DNA from: Trogon surrucura | Lineage: Eukaryota; Chordata; Aves; Trogoniformes; Trogonidae | DNA: 64,000 nt | Reading direction: 5' to 3' | NCBI GenBank assembly: GCA_020746105.1 | Contig: CM036636.1 | Location: 4,402,001 to 4,466,000 of the forward strand | Shown here: positions 48,387 to 60,600 of the stretch, in pieces | Layout: the number at the start of each line of letters is the position of its first letter | How positions within the stretch are numbered: position 1 is the first letter of the stretch | Program-made: the position numbers and the translations under genes | The notes under the pieces: generated by a model | The model's database searches: none | Seen by the model: the letters and a program-made list of their open reading frames with translations, nothing else | Told to the model about the DNA's origin: nothing

Positions 48387-51300
48387 AGAAAGTGTTTACA
48401 CCAGTATAAAGTGAGTATAATGCAGATGTGCTGCCACATCACCCAATTTATATCCAGCCTTCGCTGTTGTGCGAGGAGAAGCATCACAGACTTGGCTGGT
48501 GCAAATGCCTCCCCGTGTGTGGGTGTAATGCCCATGCTGTGCAAATACACTATGGGCACCTCCATGCAGAGGGTGGAGCTCGCTGCCAAGCCACCCTCCA
48601 AATAACAGCAAAACATCTTTGGGGTTTCAAGGAGACAACAGCCTCAGACAACAGCCCCTTTGATGTCACCTTCACTCGGGGTTATTGGGAGAATGAGCCT
48701 CTGTGTGTGTGGTTCTGGGGGCAGGTTTTTATTTTTTATTTTTGGGTGCTCGCCCGTTGCTGTGCTGTGCTGCAGAGATGAGGCTTGTGCACGTTCCGCT
48801 GATGGCCATAAAGCTTTGCAGGCTTATGGAAGGCGTCTGGCCAAAATGGTTTGTCTGAAATGTCTCAATTGACTTAAATAAAGAGCACGTGGCTGAAATC
48901 CATGAGGAGAATAGGATGATTTTGAAGGCAAGAGTTTAAGCATCAGGTTTGGTTAGATCCTCCTCTCCACTCCTTGTCTCCCCGGGTCGCACTTCAAATA
49001 TTTGGATCCAGCTGTCGGACTTCAATTCTCTCACTTGGTAAGAAGGCGATGCTTGAGTTCTCTCTCACTCAGGCACAGATCAATGTGCAAACAAACGAAC
49101 GAAGCCTCCTGTGCAGGTGCAACACCAAGACTTCCCTCAGCACAAAGTGACACAGCCCGGTGGGGACATGAAGCACTCACACCCCTGTGCTCCCTTCCTT
49201 GGCTTGTGAACTGGGGAACAGAGATCAGATGGTTGCATGGCTGCCAGCTTCCAATATTTTAGGGCTAATTTACGATAATAGCTGTTTGAAACACTCTCAG
49301 CCCTCAAGGCATTAGTATACACCTCCGCTTTCTTAAAAAAAAAAGGAAAAAAAACCAACAAAACACTTTCTTTGTTTTCATGCTGAGCAGAGAATCTGAA
49401 TATTGTGTGTCAGATTCAATTTGAAGGCCGTAACAGAAAGACAAATAAAAACCTACCTCCCTGCTACCCCTGACGATTTTTTTTTTCCCTATGTTTGGGA
49501 TATTGTGATAATGGATTTGTGTCTGTAGGACCCACTGGGGGTTGAGAGCCCCTGAGTTTGTGTTTATGCCAAATATGTTGCAGTTATAATGATGCGAGTC
49601 TCAAAGAAAATGAGGTGTGCTAAAGTTCTTTCTAACAATATCCGTTGCTTTAATAGAAGATATTATCGCTGTTTGTGAATCTTGTCACATGTGAGGCCTC
49701 GAATCAGATGTATTAACAGCCTTGTACTTAAAAGAGGTAGAAGGGCAGCACTATTAGTTTGGGTCTGTTTTTTTCCTATTTTTAACATAGTTATTACAAT
49801 GAAAAAAAATCATTTACTTGCGTTTGAGTTCAGATGGGTTCTGGATCAAAAGGCCAAAGTTATATCCTGAATTTTGGGAAGAGTCGTATAATTCATATCC
49901 GCGTCTGTATTTATTAGCTCAAACAAAGCAAAACACAGAGAAAGGTGAACAAACAAACGCACAAAACAAAACTGAAGCCAGACCCTTTTGTCCACTGTGG
50001 AATTTGGAATGAGTGCAGATCACGGTACAAACTTCTAATCCATTTTCTCATTCCCCCTAATTGCCATTTTTGCTGGACGCGTATCTAACATATGCCTGTT
50101 ATTTACTTTTTTTGTAAACACAGTCCTTGCCCAAAGGTAAACAAGGCAGACGGAACACAAGGCGAGGCTTGGCTCTGCATTACAATTTCTCTGGCAGCAA
50201 AGGCAGCTTAAGAGAATCCATCCCTTCTCCGGCCAATTGTCCCTTTTTCCCATCATGCGCGTTGCTTTTCCAGCAGATACGTCAGCACAGCCCTGTGTAC
50301 AGGCTCAAGGGCATCAGTCTGAAAAGATTTATTCTTAAAAGCGGTCCGGTGTCAGTACAGCCCTTGGGCAGTTGCCTTTGTATGGTCGGAGCTATAAATT
50401 GAGTTGCAACGTGGGAAAGTGAAGCCAGGGTGGGAAACGATGCAAAGCTGGTTGTGCCCATGAGAAATGGAGCTGCGGTGGTGTGTGCTGAGCTGGTGCC
50501 TGGCTCACGTCTGTGAGATGAGGGCTTTCAGCTGTTGAAAAGACGGGTGGGACAATGCGGAGCGGGGGTGGGGTGAGAGTAAAAGCATCGTTGAAAGAGT
50601 GGGAGATGGTAGGAGAATGTTGACACTGATTTGAGAAGGAAGGAGGTGGCTTTGGGAGGAGACCCAGGGATGCTCAGTACATGGGTAAGCATGGAGCTGG
50701 GCGTAGGATGCTGGTTGTGCCAGCTTGCTGTTAGGTCCTAGAGGCCAACTTGCATCTTTTCTATCAAGAGCTGAAGGTGTGAAAGGAGAGGGGCTGTCCC
50801 AAAGAGCAGAGCTGTAGCACAGAGGGTTGGCTGAGGGTTGTGGGACAGAAAGCAAGTGATGGTGGAGGAAGAATGACTCCTCCTTAGAGTCTGAAGGGAG
50901 GAAGGAGTTCTTGGTGCTTCTTGTAGCACTTGAAAGGAGGAAGAAGACCCCAGGGGAGCAACTGAGTGCAGCTGACCATGCCCCAGGAGCAGCCTCTTTG
51001 ACCCTGTTGTTCCTCAGCTGTGTTCAGGCTGGGGACCAGGACTAGGGAAGTCAGTTGGGCACAGGTTTCTTCTGTCCTTGTGGCCGGAGTACTGGACAGA
51101 ACCTGGGAAGGAAAGCGAGTGAAATGGGCTGCCTCCAGCTCCTGCTGCGTGTGAAACAAGTCCCTTCTTGCCTTCACATTGCAGGGCTCGTGTCACTATC
51201 CCGTTTTGCAAGTTGCCAGGAACCACCTTTCCTTTTTGCTGCCAGCCCAGACACAGCTTGTCTGGGACTGGGCTCCGTCTCCTGTTCCTCTGGAAGAAGC

Positions 51301-54300
51301 TGGTTCCTCCTCCCTACTTCTCTCACCTGGTGAGGGTGCTGATTTTCTTCCACACAGCTTTACTCAAGTGCCACTATTCCCCTTTTAGGAAACACCACAA
51401 AAGTTGTTTCTGTAGTTGTTTTGGTAATTGTGAAATGACCTCGTGTAACCCCCATCCATGAAGCACGCAGACAGTGGCACTCTGAGCCTCTCCGCTCTGT
51501 TTTGTGTTTGGTTTTTTTTCCGTCTTGCTGAGCTTGAAGGTTTGGGAGAGAATACCACCAATGTAGTCAATTAATTGTTTGCCACTGTGACTTTTGGGAC
51601 CTGGCCTACAAGGAATGGGGTTTGCCAAGTTATACAACATCCTCTCCGTTCCACATTTCTAATATAAAGGAGGATGTGGTGTAGAGGGGTTAGAGGTTCA
51701 CTGCTTCAGCATCATGAATAACATAAAGGAAATCCACTTTTTTCAGCTGTGATTTAATCTTTCTTCCTCTTATTTTTTTTTTAACCAATACAGCATTTAA
51801 TGGAGTTGCTTATCTTTTTGTTGTTGTTGTTGAGGGAGTAGGAAAAGGAGTTAGCTTTCATTCAAAGCCTTCACCCATACTAGAAATCTTGAAGGAGGCA
51901 GCAGAGGACTGTTACTACTACTGAATAATCATATTCCTCAGCTGGTGTAAACGGGCTTAGGTCTGACAATGTCAGAGTAATTGGCATGAGATGTGAATCA
52001 GGTTGCATTCAGCCTGAGAATGATATCAGTGAAAATGTTCTAGTAGGAGGTGAACATCAAAGAGGAAAAAGGAAATCAGACGAAGGTGCAAAATAGAGTT
52101 ACTTTACCCGTAACATCAGTGTTCATGTCCTGCAAAATTACTACAAGAAACAGCACGATACAGAGCTGCACGGAACAAGTCTTCGTGTCCAAGGGAAAAT
52201 ATCTAGATGAAAACTTGAAACTCTTAAGTTTTTGCAAAGCTACACTCAGAGTACAGCAACAGAAACATTTCTGTGTAGTTTTTTTGTGTCTCGTTCTTTC
52301 TGGTCATGATGGTATTTTAGCTTAGATTTAATGAATCAAAATGTGGTAAGAAAATATATTTTAGTCTGGGGGTGAAAAGACCCCCCCCGAAAACTTAAAA
52401 AATGACTGCAACTTCTCTTAAAAAAAAAAAAAGATTTCTTAAAACTGACCCTTCCTTGCAAACAGTTCTACAGTTCTGATTTCTAAGAAATTGACTTTTG
52501 CAAAGAATAATAGGCTTATTGAAAAGTACCCAGGCAGCTCTTGTGCTGTCACTGAGCCACGTTGTCAGCACACCTCTGTTTTTCAAGGCAGTAACACCTT
52601 TTCTGAAGAGCTCTGCAGTCTGTAGAGACAAGTACCCTCTCTGGGCTCAGTCCAGCACCAACCTTGAGAGTCAATGCACGCATTGTGTGGCTCCTGTTTC
52701 ACAAAGCTCTGCCTCTATTCTTGCCTTGTTCTTTCATTCTCTTGGTGCAATGTAAAGGTCACTGTTCATGAAAGTAGATATTTGCTCTTTGTGTTCGGAG
52801 GGGGGAAAGAAGTATAACCCTTGCATATTACAGAGGGTTTAGGAGGCATTAATGGACTCTCTCTAAAATTTCTTGGGTACGAATTCCTCCTTTCTTATTG
52901 TCAAAATGTGGTCAGAGATGTTCACACCTCCCTGCAGGTGGGTTTGGTACCAGGGTGTTTTTTTTTCTAGCAATGGTCCTGTTGCTCGTACATCTTCCCT
53001 GTGATTGAGGCTGGGGTTTCAGCTGTAGAGCTACAGCCTCCACTAATGTCCTTTCTGCTTGCACTAAAGAGTTTATAGAAGGTGCTTTCCTTGGTCTCAC
53101 ACTGAACTCCCTCTTGAGCCCACTCAGTTCAGATTGTATTACATGCCTGTTGTAAATTGGATAACAGCTGATCAATAGACACTTGTCCTGAAGATGAATG
53201 ACCCCGGTATCAGATACACGGCCTCTTCAGAGAGGAAGTTAAAAAAGCTGAATTTGGGGCATAAAATGAAGTAACATAAATAAGCATGGCCATTTGGGGT
53301 TGGCAGTTTATGGCGTTGCCAGTTATTGTTGAGTCCTGCTTTGTGGACACTGTGGGGCAGTTTATCCCAAACGGGCAGAGATAACAGGTAGGGGAGGAAG
53401 GGACAAAGTGCCTGGAAGATATGATTATTTGGATGTAGAAAATGCAAAGCCACATGACTAGAACTTGGGAATTGGGTGAACTTAGCTTGGTGAACACACA
53501 CTGGGTGGGGAGGTCTCTGCACAGCTTGAGCTGGGAGCTGTGGTCCCAATTATCTGGTAGTGAGAGATAAATGCTTGAATTCCAATGCCTGAGCATGGAG
53601 CTTTGCCACTTAGAGGACAGGACTTACGCTGTTTTCATGTTACAGCAGGATCTTAATTTTTATGTGGGTCAGCCACTTTGGAGGAATATTTTCAAGAACT
53701 TGCTTGTCAATGCAGGAGATTATGAATACAGTAGACTAAGTTTCCACCCACTCTGATCAGTCTTGAGTTTAAATAATCACATTTCATCTTATTTAATGAA
53801 CTGTCAGCCATCTCCTGAGGAAGACACTTTAATGAGTGGAGTATCGTGTCCAATGCTTATTTATCTAAGTCAGGAGCATAGATCTGGTAACGATCCCTTT
53901 TCATCTATGTGTCTGCTTCGTGTGTCTGCCCGGCCACTTCGTGATCCATACAAAGGTAATTTGCATAAGAAAGAAGGAACACACTGAATGGTCACCGAGT
54001 TTCTTTCTTCACAGCTGAGGGAACTCCAGCTCCTTACCAAAGTAGACCGAATGTCAACTCAGAGTGTGCTTAAAGGATACAGCAAGTGGAGGAGCTGAAG
54101 GGGAGAGAAAGCAAGGAGAGACCAGGGCCAGTGTTCCAACTCTTAATTAGCTGAGATGCTCCTATGTGAACTGCATAGAGCAAATATTTCTGTCTGGAGT
54201 TACTATAAAAAATTAGTTCATCCATTATCTGGGTCCCCATGCTGGATAACAAACAAAAAGTGAAAGTTCAGAGAGAAAAGAGGGATTTTTTTGTAACTGG

Positions 54301-54984
54301 CATACCTGAAATCCAATGGCCAAATCATATAATGTAGAGAAATAGCTCTAGGTAAAAGTGAGGGAGGTGGAACTGAAAAGATACAGGCTTCAGTACCTGG
54401 TAACAGAGAAACCAGGCTCTGGGCATGCACTTAAAGGCAGAAACATACAAGCTGCCTGACTTCAGATATTAATAAAAAGTCTAATTAAAACAACTAGCCT
54501 GCTCTGGAACCGTGCATAGGCAGTGGCAAGTCAACGTTTCCCTCCGTTGTCTTTAAAGGGAGCCAGGAGAGCCAAGCTTTTAACTAAGGGAGCAAAATCA
54601 GTGCTTCTATTTCGGTGGAGGAGTATCACTGTCACCTCAGATAGTAACTGAGCCCAAATGAAGCATGGGAGTGATCTTCAGCAAACCTCAATTATGGTCT
54701 GAAGAGCAGAAAGGGTTTCTCCAGAAATGCTGTTTCACCCACAGCTGAAGTTGTGTTAGTATGTAGGGGGAGAGGCATGGGAGATCTTCCTGTGTGAAGC
54801 CTCCCGATCTCCTGAAACCTCTGAAAATGTTAGAATAAGTTGTAAAAAAGCAATTTTCCAACAGCTTCTGTCATGTGTGACACTTCTTGTAACTTACTCT
54901 TTTGCAAAAGGAAGTATTATGTGGAATAAAAACAAATTACACACTAGATTGGGAGCTGATAGTTGCTTAAGCAGTGTTCACCGA
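48387..54984. other. Non-coding stretch, no gene recognised
   Basis: About 6.6 kb without a recognisable gene or large repeat. A purine-rich patch at about 50520-50960 explains the overlapping Ser/Leu/Pro-rich minus-strand frames there. A GTT microsatellite lies at 51818-51832 and A/T tracts near 49330-49355 and 52418-52432. Pairs of overlapping opposite-strand frames (up to 128 codons, for example 53172-53596) are unrecognised. Confidence 0.5.
51818..51832. repeat. Short GTT microsatellite
   Basis: Four to five tandem GTT units following a T run. Confidence 0.75.
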
Positions 54985-55170
54985 GTCATAGGAAAAGGAA
55001 TTTGCAGTGACCTTGAGAGTCACCTCATCTACATCTCTGCCCCAAGGCAGGACCTACATCTTCCCTCTGCTTCCTGCTCTGTGGGTTAACCAGGCCACTT
55101 CTCTTGCTCTTAAATGACTTCTAGACCCTGACACTACCATTAAACTCTTCTCTGTCCCTCAGTCCATCCA
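54985..55170 (-). mobile_element. Old CR1 3' remnant, minus strand
   Basis: From the 3' end inward it keeps, in reverse orientation, AGTCATAGGAAAAG, GACCTTGAGAGTCACCTCAT, CTGCCCCAAGGCAGGACCTA and CTTAAATGACTTCTAGACC. The usual older-CR1 counterparts are TCATAGAATC, GACCTTGAGAGGTCATCTAG, CTGCCCCAAGGCAGGATC and CTTAAAAACCTCCAG. No coding frame survives. The strong divergence suggests an old insertion. Confidence 0.6.
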
Positions 55171-55193
55171 TGAATCCCTGTTTCACTTTGCTC

Positions 55194-55256
55194 GGAGCAG
55201 AAGGATGGGTTGAATGAGATCCTGAGGCCCCTTTCTGAACTGAATAATTCTGTGAC
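55194..55256 (+). mobile_element. CR1 3' terminal remnant, plus strand
   Basis: The end of a CR1 copy: GAGCAGAAGGATGGGTTGAA, TGAGATCCTGAGGCCCC, then CTGAACTGAATAATTCTGTG. This parallels the TTGGACTAGATGATCTCCTG and AATGATTCTGTG end of the family. It lies about 25 bp from the opposite-strand CR1 remnant, so the two are in tail-out orientation. Confidence 0.7.
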
Positions 55257-56469
55257 TACAATTTGTGTAAAGTGATGCCAAAACTAACGCATGGTATCGA
55301 AGCTAGAGCACTGGCATGAGTTGAGTGGAGGAGTCATATTTGTCATGGAGGTGACTGAGCTATGCTGGTGTGATGTCTGTCTTTCTTCTCTTGCTTTCTT
55401 CCAAAGGCATGAAATTATTGCCTCAAATTCAAACTTTCCTCCATTCTAATTCCAAAATCCCTTTGCTAAGGAATTGCTTCTTTACCCCCTCCCCCCTCTT
55501 TTTTTTTTTTTTTATTTTTGGTTAATACGTTATAAGAACTTTCTGGACAATTTTCTCTATTCTTTACTTGCCAGATGTTTGCGTAGTTGAGAAAGATTCA
55601 ATATGGGCAAACAGAAGATCATAACTAGTAATAAGTACATTTACTGCCTCAAAAGCATCAATTTTCAGAAGTTGAGAAAAATTACAAGCAAAATTGATTA
55701 AAAGAGAAACTGCAGGCAGAGCAAATGCTGATTACAAATTGGGGTTTCTGTAAGAGGAGTTTATTAGATAGCCAAAACTCAAAACATCACCATTTCATAT
55801 GAAATAAGAAGAGAACTTTGGCAGGAATCCAAGCCTTGATCTGCTGCAAAGCAAGAGTGCAATGGGAAATGCACATCCATACATAGGAATTACATATGGT
55901 AATTCAAGATGGGAAATGGAAATCTTGCAGCAAGACCCTTTGAAGAATTGACTGAACTTCCTTTTGCTCTGCTGACTTTAGTTTCTAATAAACCTCACAG
56001 CATGGTAAGTAATTGTGTGAGCGTTATATGATAATATTATTTTTTAAAAAGGCTAGAAGGTTGTTGCTATGTGATAGCATGTTGTCAGTCTTAGGCAAAC
56101 TAATGGGACCACAGAAGCTGATGCCAGTCATTAAAGAATCGAAGAGTAGAAAGAAAAACAAGGTCTGTCAACATAATTTTGTAGAAAAAGGTCTTTCTAG
56201 AGAGAATTAGTTTTATTCTTTGAGACTGCAGTTTTGGTTGATCAAAGTATGGATGAACATAATGGACTGGCTCCATCACCCTGGTGTTTTGTGGTGCTAA
56301 TTTCATTCTAGATTAAGAGCATTTACACATCTGAAACTGGGTAACTGCTGGTCTTGAAGACATTGGCTAACCTGGAAGAGGAAACAAACACAGAAACCCC
56401 AACAGGAGTATTTCTAAGGGTTTACACAGAGATCAGTACCAGAACTGACCTTTTTCAGTATTCTTCAGG
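55257..56469. other. Non-coding stretch between CR1 remnants
   Basis: AT-rich sequence with a T run at 55499-55513. It may include the decayed 5' part of the LINE that is recognisable from about 56470, but no reliable match is visible. No gene recognised. Confidence 0.4.
55499..55513. repeat. T homopolymer (15)
   Basis: A T run preceded by a C-rich pyrimidine segment (CCCCCTCCCCCCTC) and followed by ATTTTTGG. Confidence 0.85.
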
Positions 56470-56760
56470 AATGATTTGTAAAACTACCAACTGGGAAAGG
56501 AAAGGTGACTTGGAAACTATTGGAGTTCTTTGCAGGGACCTGCATGGGGAGGAGATGCGAGACTGAAAGGCTCTTCAATCTGGAAAAGGCATAAGGAGAA
56601 TCAATGGCTGGAAGCTGAAGACAACAAATTCAATTTAGAAACTAGGAGACTTCCCTTTTTTAGTTACTTATTCATTGGTTTGCTTATTTAAATAGAGAGG
56701 GTGATTAGAGCAAGCTCTTACCAGATGATGTAGGATCTTGATCACATTGTGGTGGTGGGG
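56470..56760 (+). mobile_element. Ancient CR1-type LINE remnant, plus strand
   Basis: The core words AGGCTCTTCAATCTGG, AAAGGCATAAGGAGAATCAA, TGGCTGGAAGCTGAAGACAA and CAAATTCAATTTAGAAACTA follow the sequence that older amniote CR1 elements show over the 'NGWKLEAD.FRLEIR' part of ORF2. It continues with a diverged match to the 'VVRLWN.LP' region (GGGTGATTAGAGCAAGCTCT, then TTACCAGATGATGTAGGATC). A diverged middle segment of about 60 bp is inserted or rearranged. Frames are broken. It is a different and older subfamily than the copies at 47.8 and 60.1 kb. Confidence 0.72.
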
Positions 56761-58794
56761 GGGAAGTTTGCAAGGGCCAAAAGTTAATTACCATCGCCTC
56801 CTCTGCTCGTTGCTGAAGGGAAACAGCTCACACAAGCCAAATCCCTGCTTTTAATAAGCATGTGGAGAGATCTTTTCTCCTCTGCATTGAGTACAAAGGG
56901 AGTTTCACTCAATTGAGTGCTAGCGGGGAGCTACTGCCCTTTCTCCTGAGCCTTGCAGATGATTGTGTTCAGTGTCAGGAGAAGGTGATGTCCTCTCCTG
57001 AGATTTTCTAGGTTAGCAAAGAAGGTCACAGGGAATAGGCTTGTCCATAGAGCAACTCACAGGGGACCTGCTAGAGGTGGCAAAGAGAAAGAGGCAACAG
57101 GGTGAAGAGAGACAAGTGTACAATTTCCAAAAATTTAAAAAAACATAAGTAAATCCGACCTCCCTTGAGACTAATCTGAAGCTCGAATCGTGGTTCCATG
57201 CTGCCACCAGGATGGGCTTGGGAGGGTCACTTCTTCCTTTGCACCTGGGCCCCGGGTGCACCATTTGAATACAGATTAAATTAAAAAACAGACAGAGAGA
57301 ATGAAGCTTCTCTTACCTCTCGGCCCTAAAAAGTGTGCATCCAGCACAAGGCAGAGTTGGAAAAATTGTGGCAATCCTGTTGGGCTGCCTGTTTGGGGCA
57401 AGTGCTAATGACTGGCTGATGGGAATGTGCCTTTTGTCGTGTTCTCTGGCTGCACTCGCTGCCTTCCCCACCGAATGGCATTAATCATGTCAGCTCCCCT
57501 TTCTACAAGAGTGGCTGGTTTAATGGGAATCTTCAGCCAGCATCGATATCCCGAGGGGAGGAGGAAATGAAGAGGAGAGGAAAGCAAGTAGCAGGGTGGT
57601 AGCTAATGGTGGAAGCAGTCGCTGTCTGTTCCGGAGTGGGGATTTGATGGAGACAAGACAGGGAGTAGAGACTGGATCTACTTTGACAGTCCAGAGGCAG
57701 TAGGGAAGTCAGCTGGATTTGCAGTGCTGGAGATGGGAGAGGTCTCTGGGAAGCACAGGGGATGGAGGATGGTGTGGCATGGCTGAGATCCAGAGGTGCT
57801 TGCCAGGGAAGGTAGAGGGAAAGCTGGAGGAGAGCTGAAGCGTTTGAGCCTAAAACATGGGCTAGAAAGAGACTGAGAAAGAGGCAAATGGAGTGAAAGC
57901 TGCTGTGGGGATGCAGTGCTCCTGGAAGGGGGTCAGGCTGGGGGTCTGTGGGAGAGGGAACCAGCCTGAGCAGACAGGCCGGAGTAGCTTTTCTCAGAGG
58001 CAGCTGCTGGTGGTCATCATGGCGTTGACTTCGCATGTTTTCTAGAACTTCCCAAGCTTTTCCATTTTGTGGCAAAGAGTCATTCCTGCCCGGAGCCACA
58101 GGGCTGCACCGTCCGCTGCTCCCATCTTTCCTCTGAGGTGCATTGCGGTGCCATCAGGCTGGGGGTCCTCCATGGTCTGGAATTACCTGCCAGCAAGCAG
58201 AGGGAGGTGGGATGTGTTTCTGTGCCCACAGGTGTGCAGGTTTCTCTGAGAGTTGTGAGGAAGGGTGGTTTAGCCCAGGGTTCACCAACAACTTGGTCTG
58301 CTTCTTCTCACCCTTTCTTATCCTTTGCCTGTTTTTCTGTCCGTTCCCATGCTCGTTTGACAACTGCTTATTAGAAACCTTGCTGCATATTAGCTGAAAT
58401 TAAGCTAAACACTGCCTTGCAAGCTGCCTTGTGGCTGACATGTTTCTCATTGTACCTGAGCTTCCATAGCACCATCATATTCTACCTTGTATTTGAGCTT
58501 CTCCACCTCTTTCTTTTTTTTTTTTTTTTTTTTTTTTGTCATTTTCACTCATTTCCTAGCTAGGATGAGCAACACGTTTACTACTTGGTGTATACAGAGG
58601 ATGAGCTCCCTGGAATTTTCTCCCTGAGATGTTTGCTCTGCAAACAGAAGCCTGTAATGATGGGTGGTACTATGAAGAAGATTATCATCTTAGCCCATAA
58701 AAATACTGTCCTTTTGAGAAATCCAGCCCCAAAGACCTGACAGTGTATCACACAGTAGAAGGAAATGAGTGTAACAAAACACAGATAGCATAGG
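56761..58794. other. Non-coding stretch, no gene recognised
   Basis: No gene recognised. A purine-rich stretch at about 57550-57960 underlies a 188-codon Ser/Pro/Leu-rich minus-strand frame at 57533-58099. Overlapping plus frames of 60-101 codons at 58067-58397 lie in three registers, typical of chance. A 24-base T run lies at 58514-58537. Confidence 0.5.
58514..58537. repeat. T homopolymer (24)
   Basis: The longest homopolymer in the window, following a pyrimidine-rich CTCCACCTCTTTC segment. It is likely to be length-polymorphic. Confidence 0.9.
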
Positions 58795-59060
58795 CAGTAT
58801 GGGAAAGCCTTTCATGTATGTGATGAACTGAACCTGTGGAATTTATTGTCACAGGATATTACTGAAACGAATAATTTCGGAGGAATCAAAGAGTTTGCAA
58901 CCTCATTGAGAGCTCTGTCCAGACAAAACATGATACAGGTTGAAACTTATAATGACTAAATCTCTACAACGTAATCTAATTATCAGACAGGGTTAGGCAA
59001 AAATGACCTCCCATGGGAAGAAATGCACAATTAAATGTGTTAGATCTGAGCTGATGAGCA
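58795..59060 (+). mobile_element. Ancient CR1-type LINE 3' remnant, plus strand
   Basis: GGAATTTATTGTCACAGGAT, then TTACTGAAACGAATAATTTC and GGAGGAATCAAAGAGTTTGC follow the 'WN.LP..V...A..F.GFK..' end of ORF2 in older CR1 subfamilies. Next come TTATAATGACTAAATCTC, AATCTAATTATCAGACAGGG and TTAGGCAAAAATGACCTCCC, the typical 3' portion of that type. It may be a second piece of the same old insertion seen at 56.5 kb or an independent one. No open frame remains. Confidence 0.58.
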
Positions 59061-60137
59061 GGTATGTTAAACCTTCTTCTGAATCACCCAGTAGTGAATT
59101 TTTTATCAGAGTTGTGGTAGCAGATCAGACAAGCTTTTTGCTTCTTTTCTTACCGTTATCCTGTGATCTTCTGAGACAAAATATTTTATTCCCTGCACAT
59201 GGACATTTCTGCAAACAGTATCTGAGAGGTCTCAGAAATCTGATTTCACATTTGCTTTGTGAAAATAGAGCCTCAAACAGGCTCCCTCTATAGCAGATTC
59301 TACGTATCTGATCAACCTGGTATATCCTTGCTTGGTTGAATTTTGGGTTCCAAGAAGTTGATTTCCCCTGTATAAGCTTCTTGGGCACCGGTTGTTGCGC
59401 TTCAGCATGCACAGAGCTCCGCTGGAGATGGAAAAAAATTCCTGGTGACTTCAGATAGATCTGCCACTTTTTTTTTTTTTTTTCCAAAATTCTTAACCAA
59501 GCAAGAAATCTTTCAAACCCAGCTGGGACGTGGTGATGTTCCATGCATGCTTCAAGGATGGATGACACACCGCAAGTGCCAGTGGAAGCTCCCCAGTGTA
59601 ACCAGGTTGCTTGGCACTAGAGACACAGTCAGCTTATGCAACTGTGACCCAGGTCCTGCGTCTGGTGACCCAGTTGGGCCAACCCATGTGTGATGAATAC
59701 TATTTGTTCCCTATTTGCATGTTTTCTTTGTTTTGAGAATATTATGCTCACCTCTGCTGCCATGGAGAGGTCATTTGGTGTCAAGAAGTCTCCCTGATCT
59801 CCCTTTCTCTGTCGCTCACCCTGCCCAAACACTAAATCCTTGCTCAGGATGATGGTTTTTTTAAAAGAATGATTTTCAGCCTGCTTCCTGCCTCTGAGTC
59901 GTGACATGTGCCAGATAGAGCATGAGAACACAGGAAGTCCTCCTGTCACAGAGCCTTACAGCAATGGTGAGCGTCGTGACCCCGGGTTTGGGTGTCACTT
60001 GTCTAAGGTATCAATCAAATCATAACACACGTACTAGTCATCCCCCTCTCCCTGGGGATTAGAGATGTGTCCCATTGTACCTGCATAGCAGCACAGTCTG
60101 CTGTTGTTTTGCTGTTCACGTTATGTGAACACGTTAT
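59061..60137. other. Non-coding stretch, no gene recognised
   Basis: No gene recognised. A 16-base T run at 59468-59483 interrupts a 147-codon minus-strand frame (as a Lys run). Just before the CR1 start, a 13-bp near-duplication CACGTTATGTGAA / CACGTTATGTTAG at 60118-60143 and a GTTCAC...GTGAAC palindrome lie at the junction. Confidence 0.5.
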
Positions 60138-60600
60138 GTTAGCCAGCAGGTCAAGAGAGGTGATTCTCCCCCTTTACTCTGCTCTTGTGAGACCCCACCT
60201 CGAATACTGCGTCCAGTTCTGGTGTCCCCACCATAAGAGGGACATAGATCTGTTGGAGCATGTTCAGAGGAGGGTCACAAAGATGATCCAGGGGTTGGAG
60301 CACCTTTCCTATGAGGACAGGCTGAGGGAGCTGGGATTGTTCAGTCTTGAAAAGACAATACTTCAGGGGGACCTAATAGCTGCCTTCCAGTACCTGAAGG
60401 GATCCTACAGGAAGGCTGGGGAGGGACTTTTTACAAGAGCGTCGACTGATAGGACAAGGGGAAATGGGTTTAAGTTGAAGGAGAACAGATTTAGATTAGA
60501 TCTTAGGGAGAAATGCTTCAGTACGAGGGTGGCAAGACTTTGGAACAAATTGCCCAGAGATGTTGCGGCTGCCCCCTCCCTGGAGGTGTTCAAGGCCAGG
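60138..60600 (+). mobile_element. CR1 LINE, outer element, left part (plus strand)
   Basis: A 5'-truncated CR1 whose plus-strand frame is open for about 155 codons: [80 protein letters not shown] and [20 protein letters not shown]. The sequence stops exactly at CAAGGCCAGG (60600), where a minus-strand CR1 begins. The matching remainder of the 3' end resumes at 60957. The frame is uninterrupted up to the break, so the insertion hit a relatively well-preserved copy. It lacks the upstream reverse-transcriptase catalytic region and endonuclease. Confidence 0.95.

Noticed and set aside
48387-48616. N-terminal extension of the CR1 frame at 47.97-48.62 kb as a fusion gene
   Set aside because: The extra ~75 residues come from non-CR1 flanking sequence that happens to be open; no evidence of a joined gene.
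57533-58099. 188-codon minus-strand frame
   Set aside because: Lies on the pyrimidine-rich strand of a purine-biased tract; Ser/Pro/Leu-rich with no known motif.
58514-58537. Poly(T) run as the tail of a minus-strand retrogene or SINE
   Set aside because: No recognisable gene or SINE sequence or target-site duplication adjoins it.
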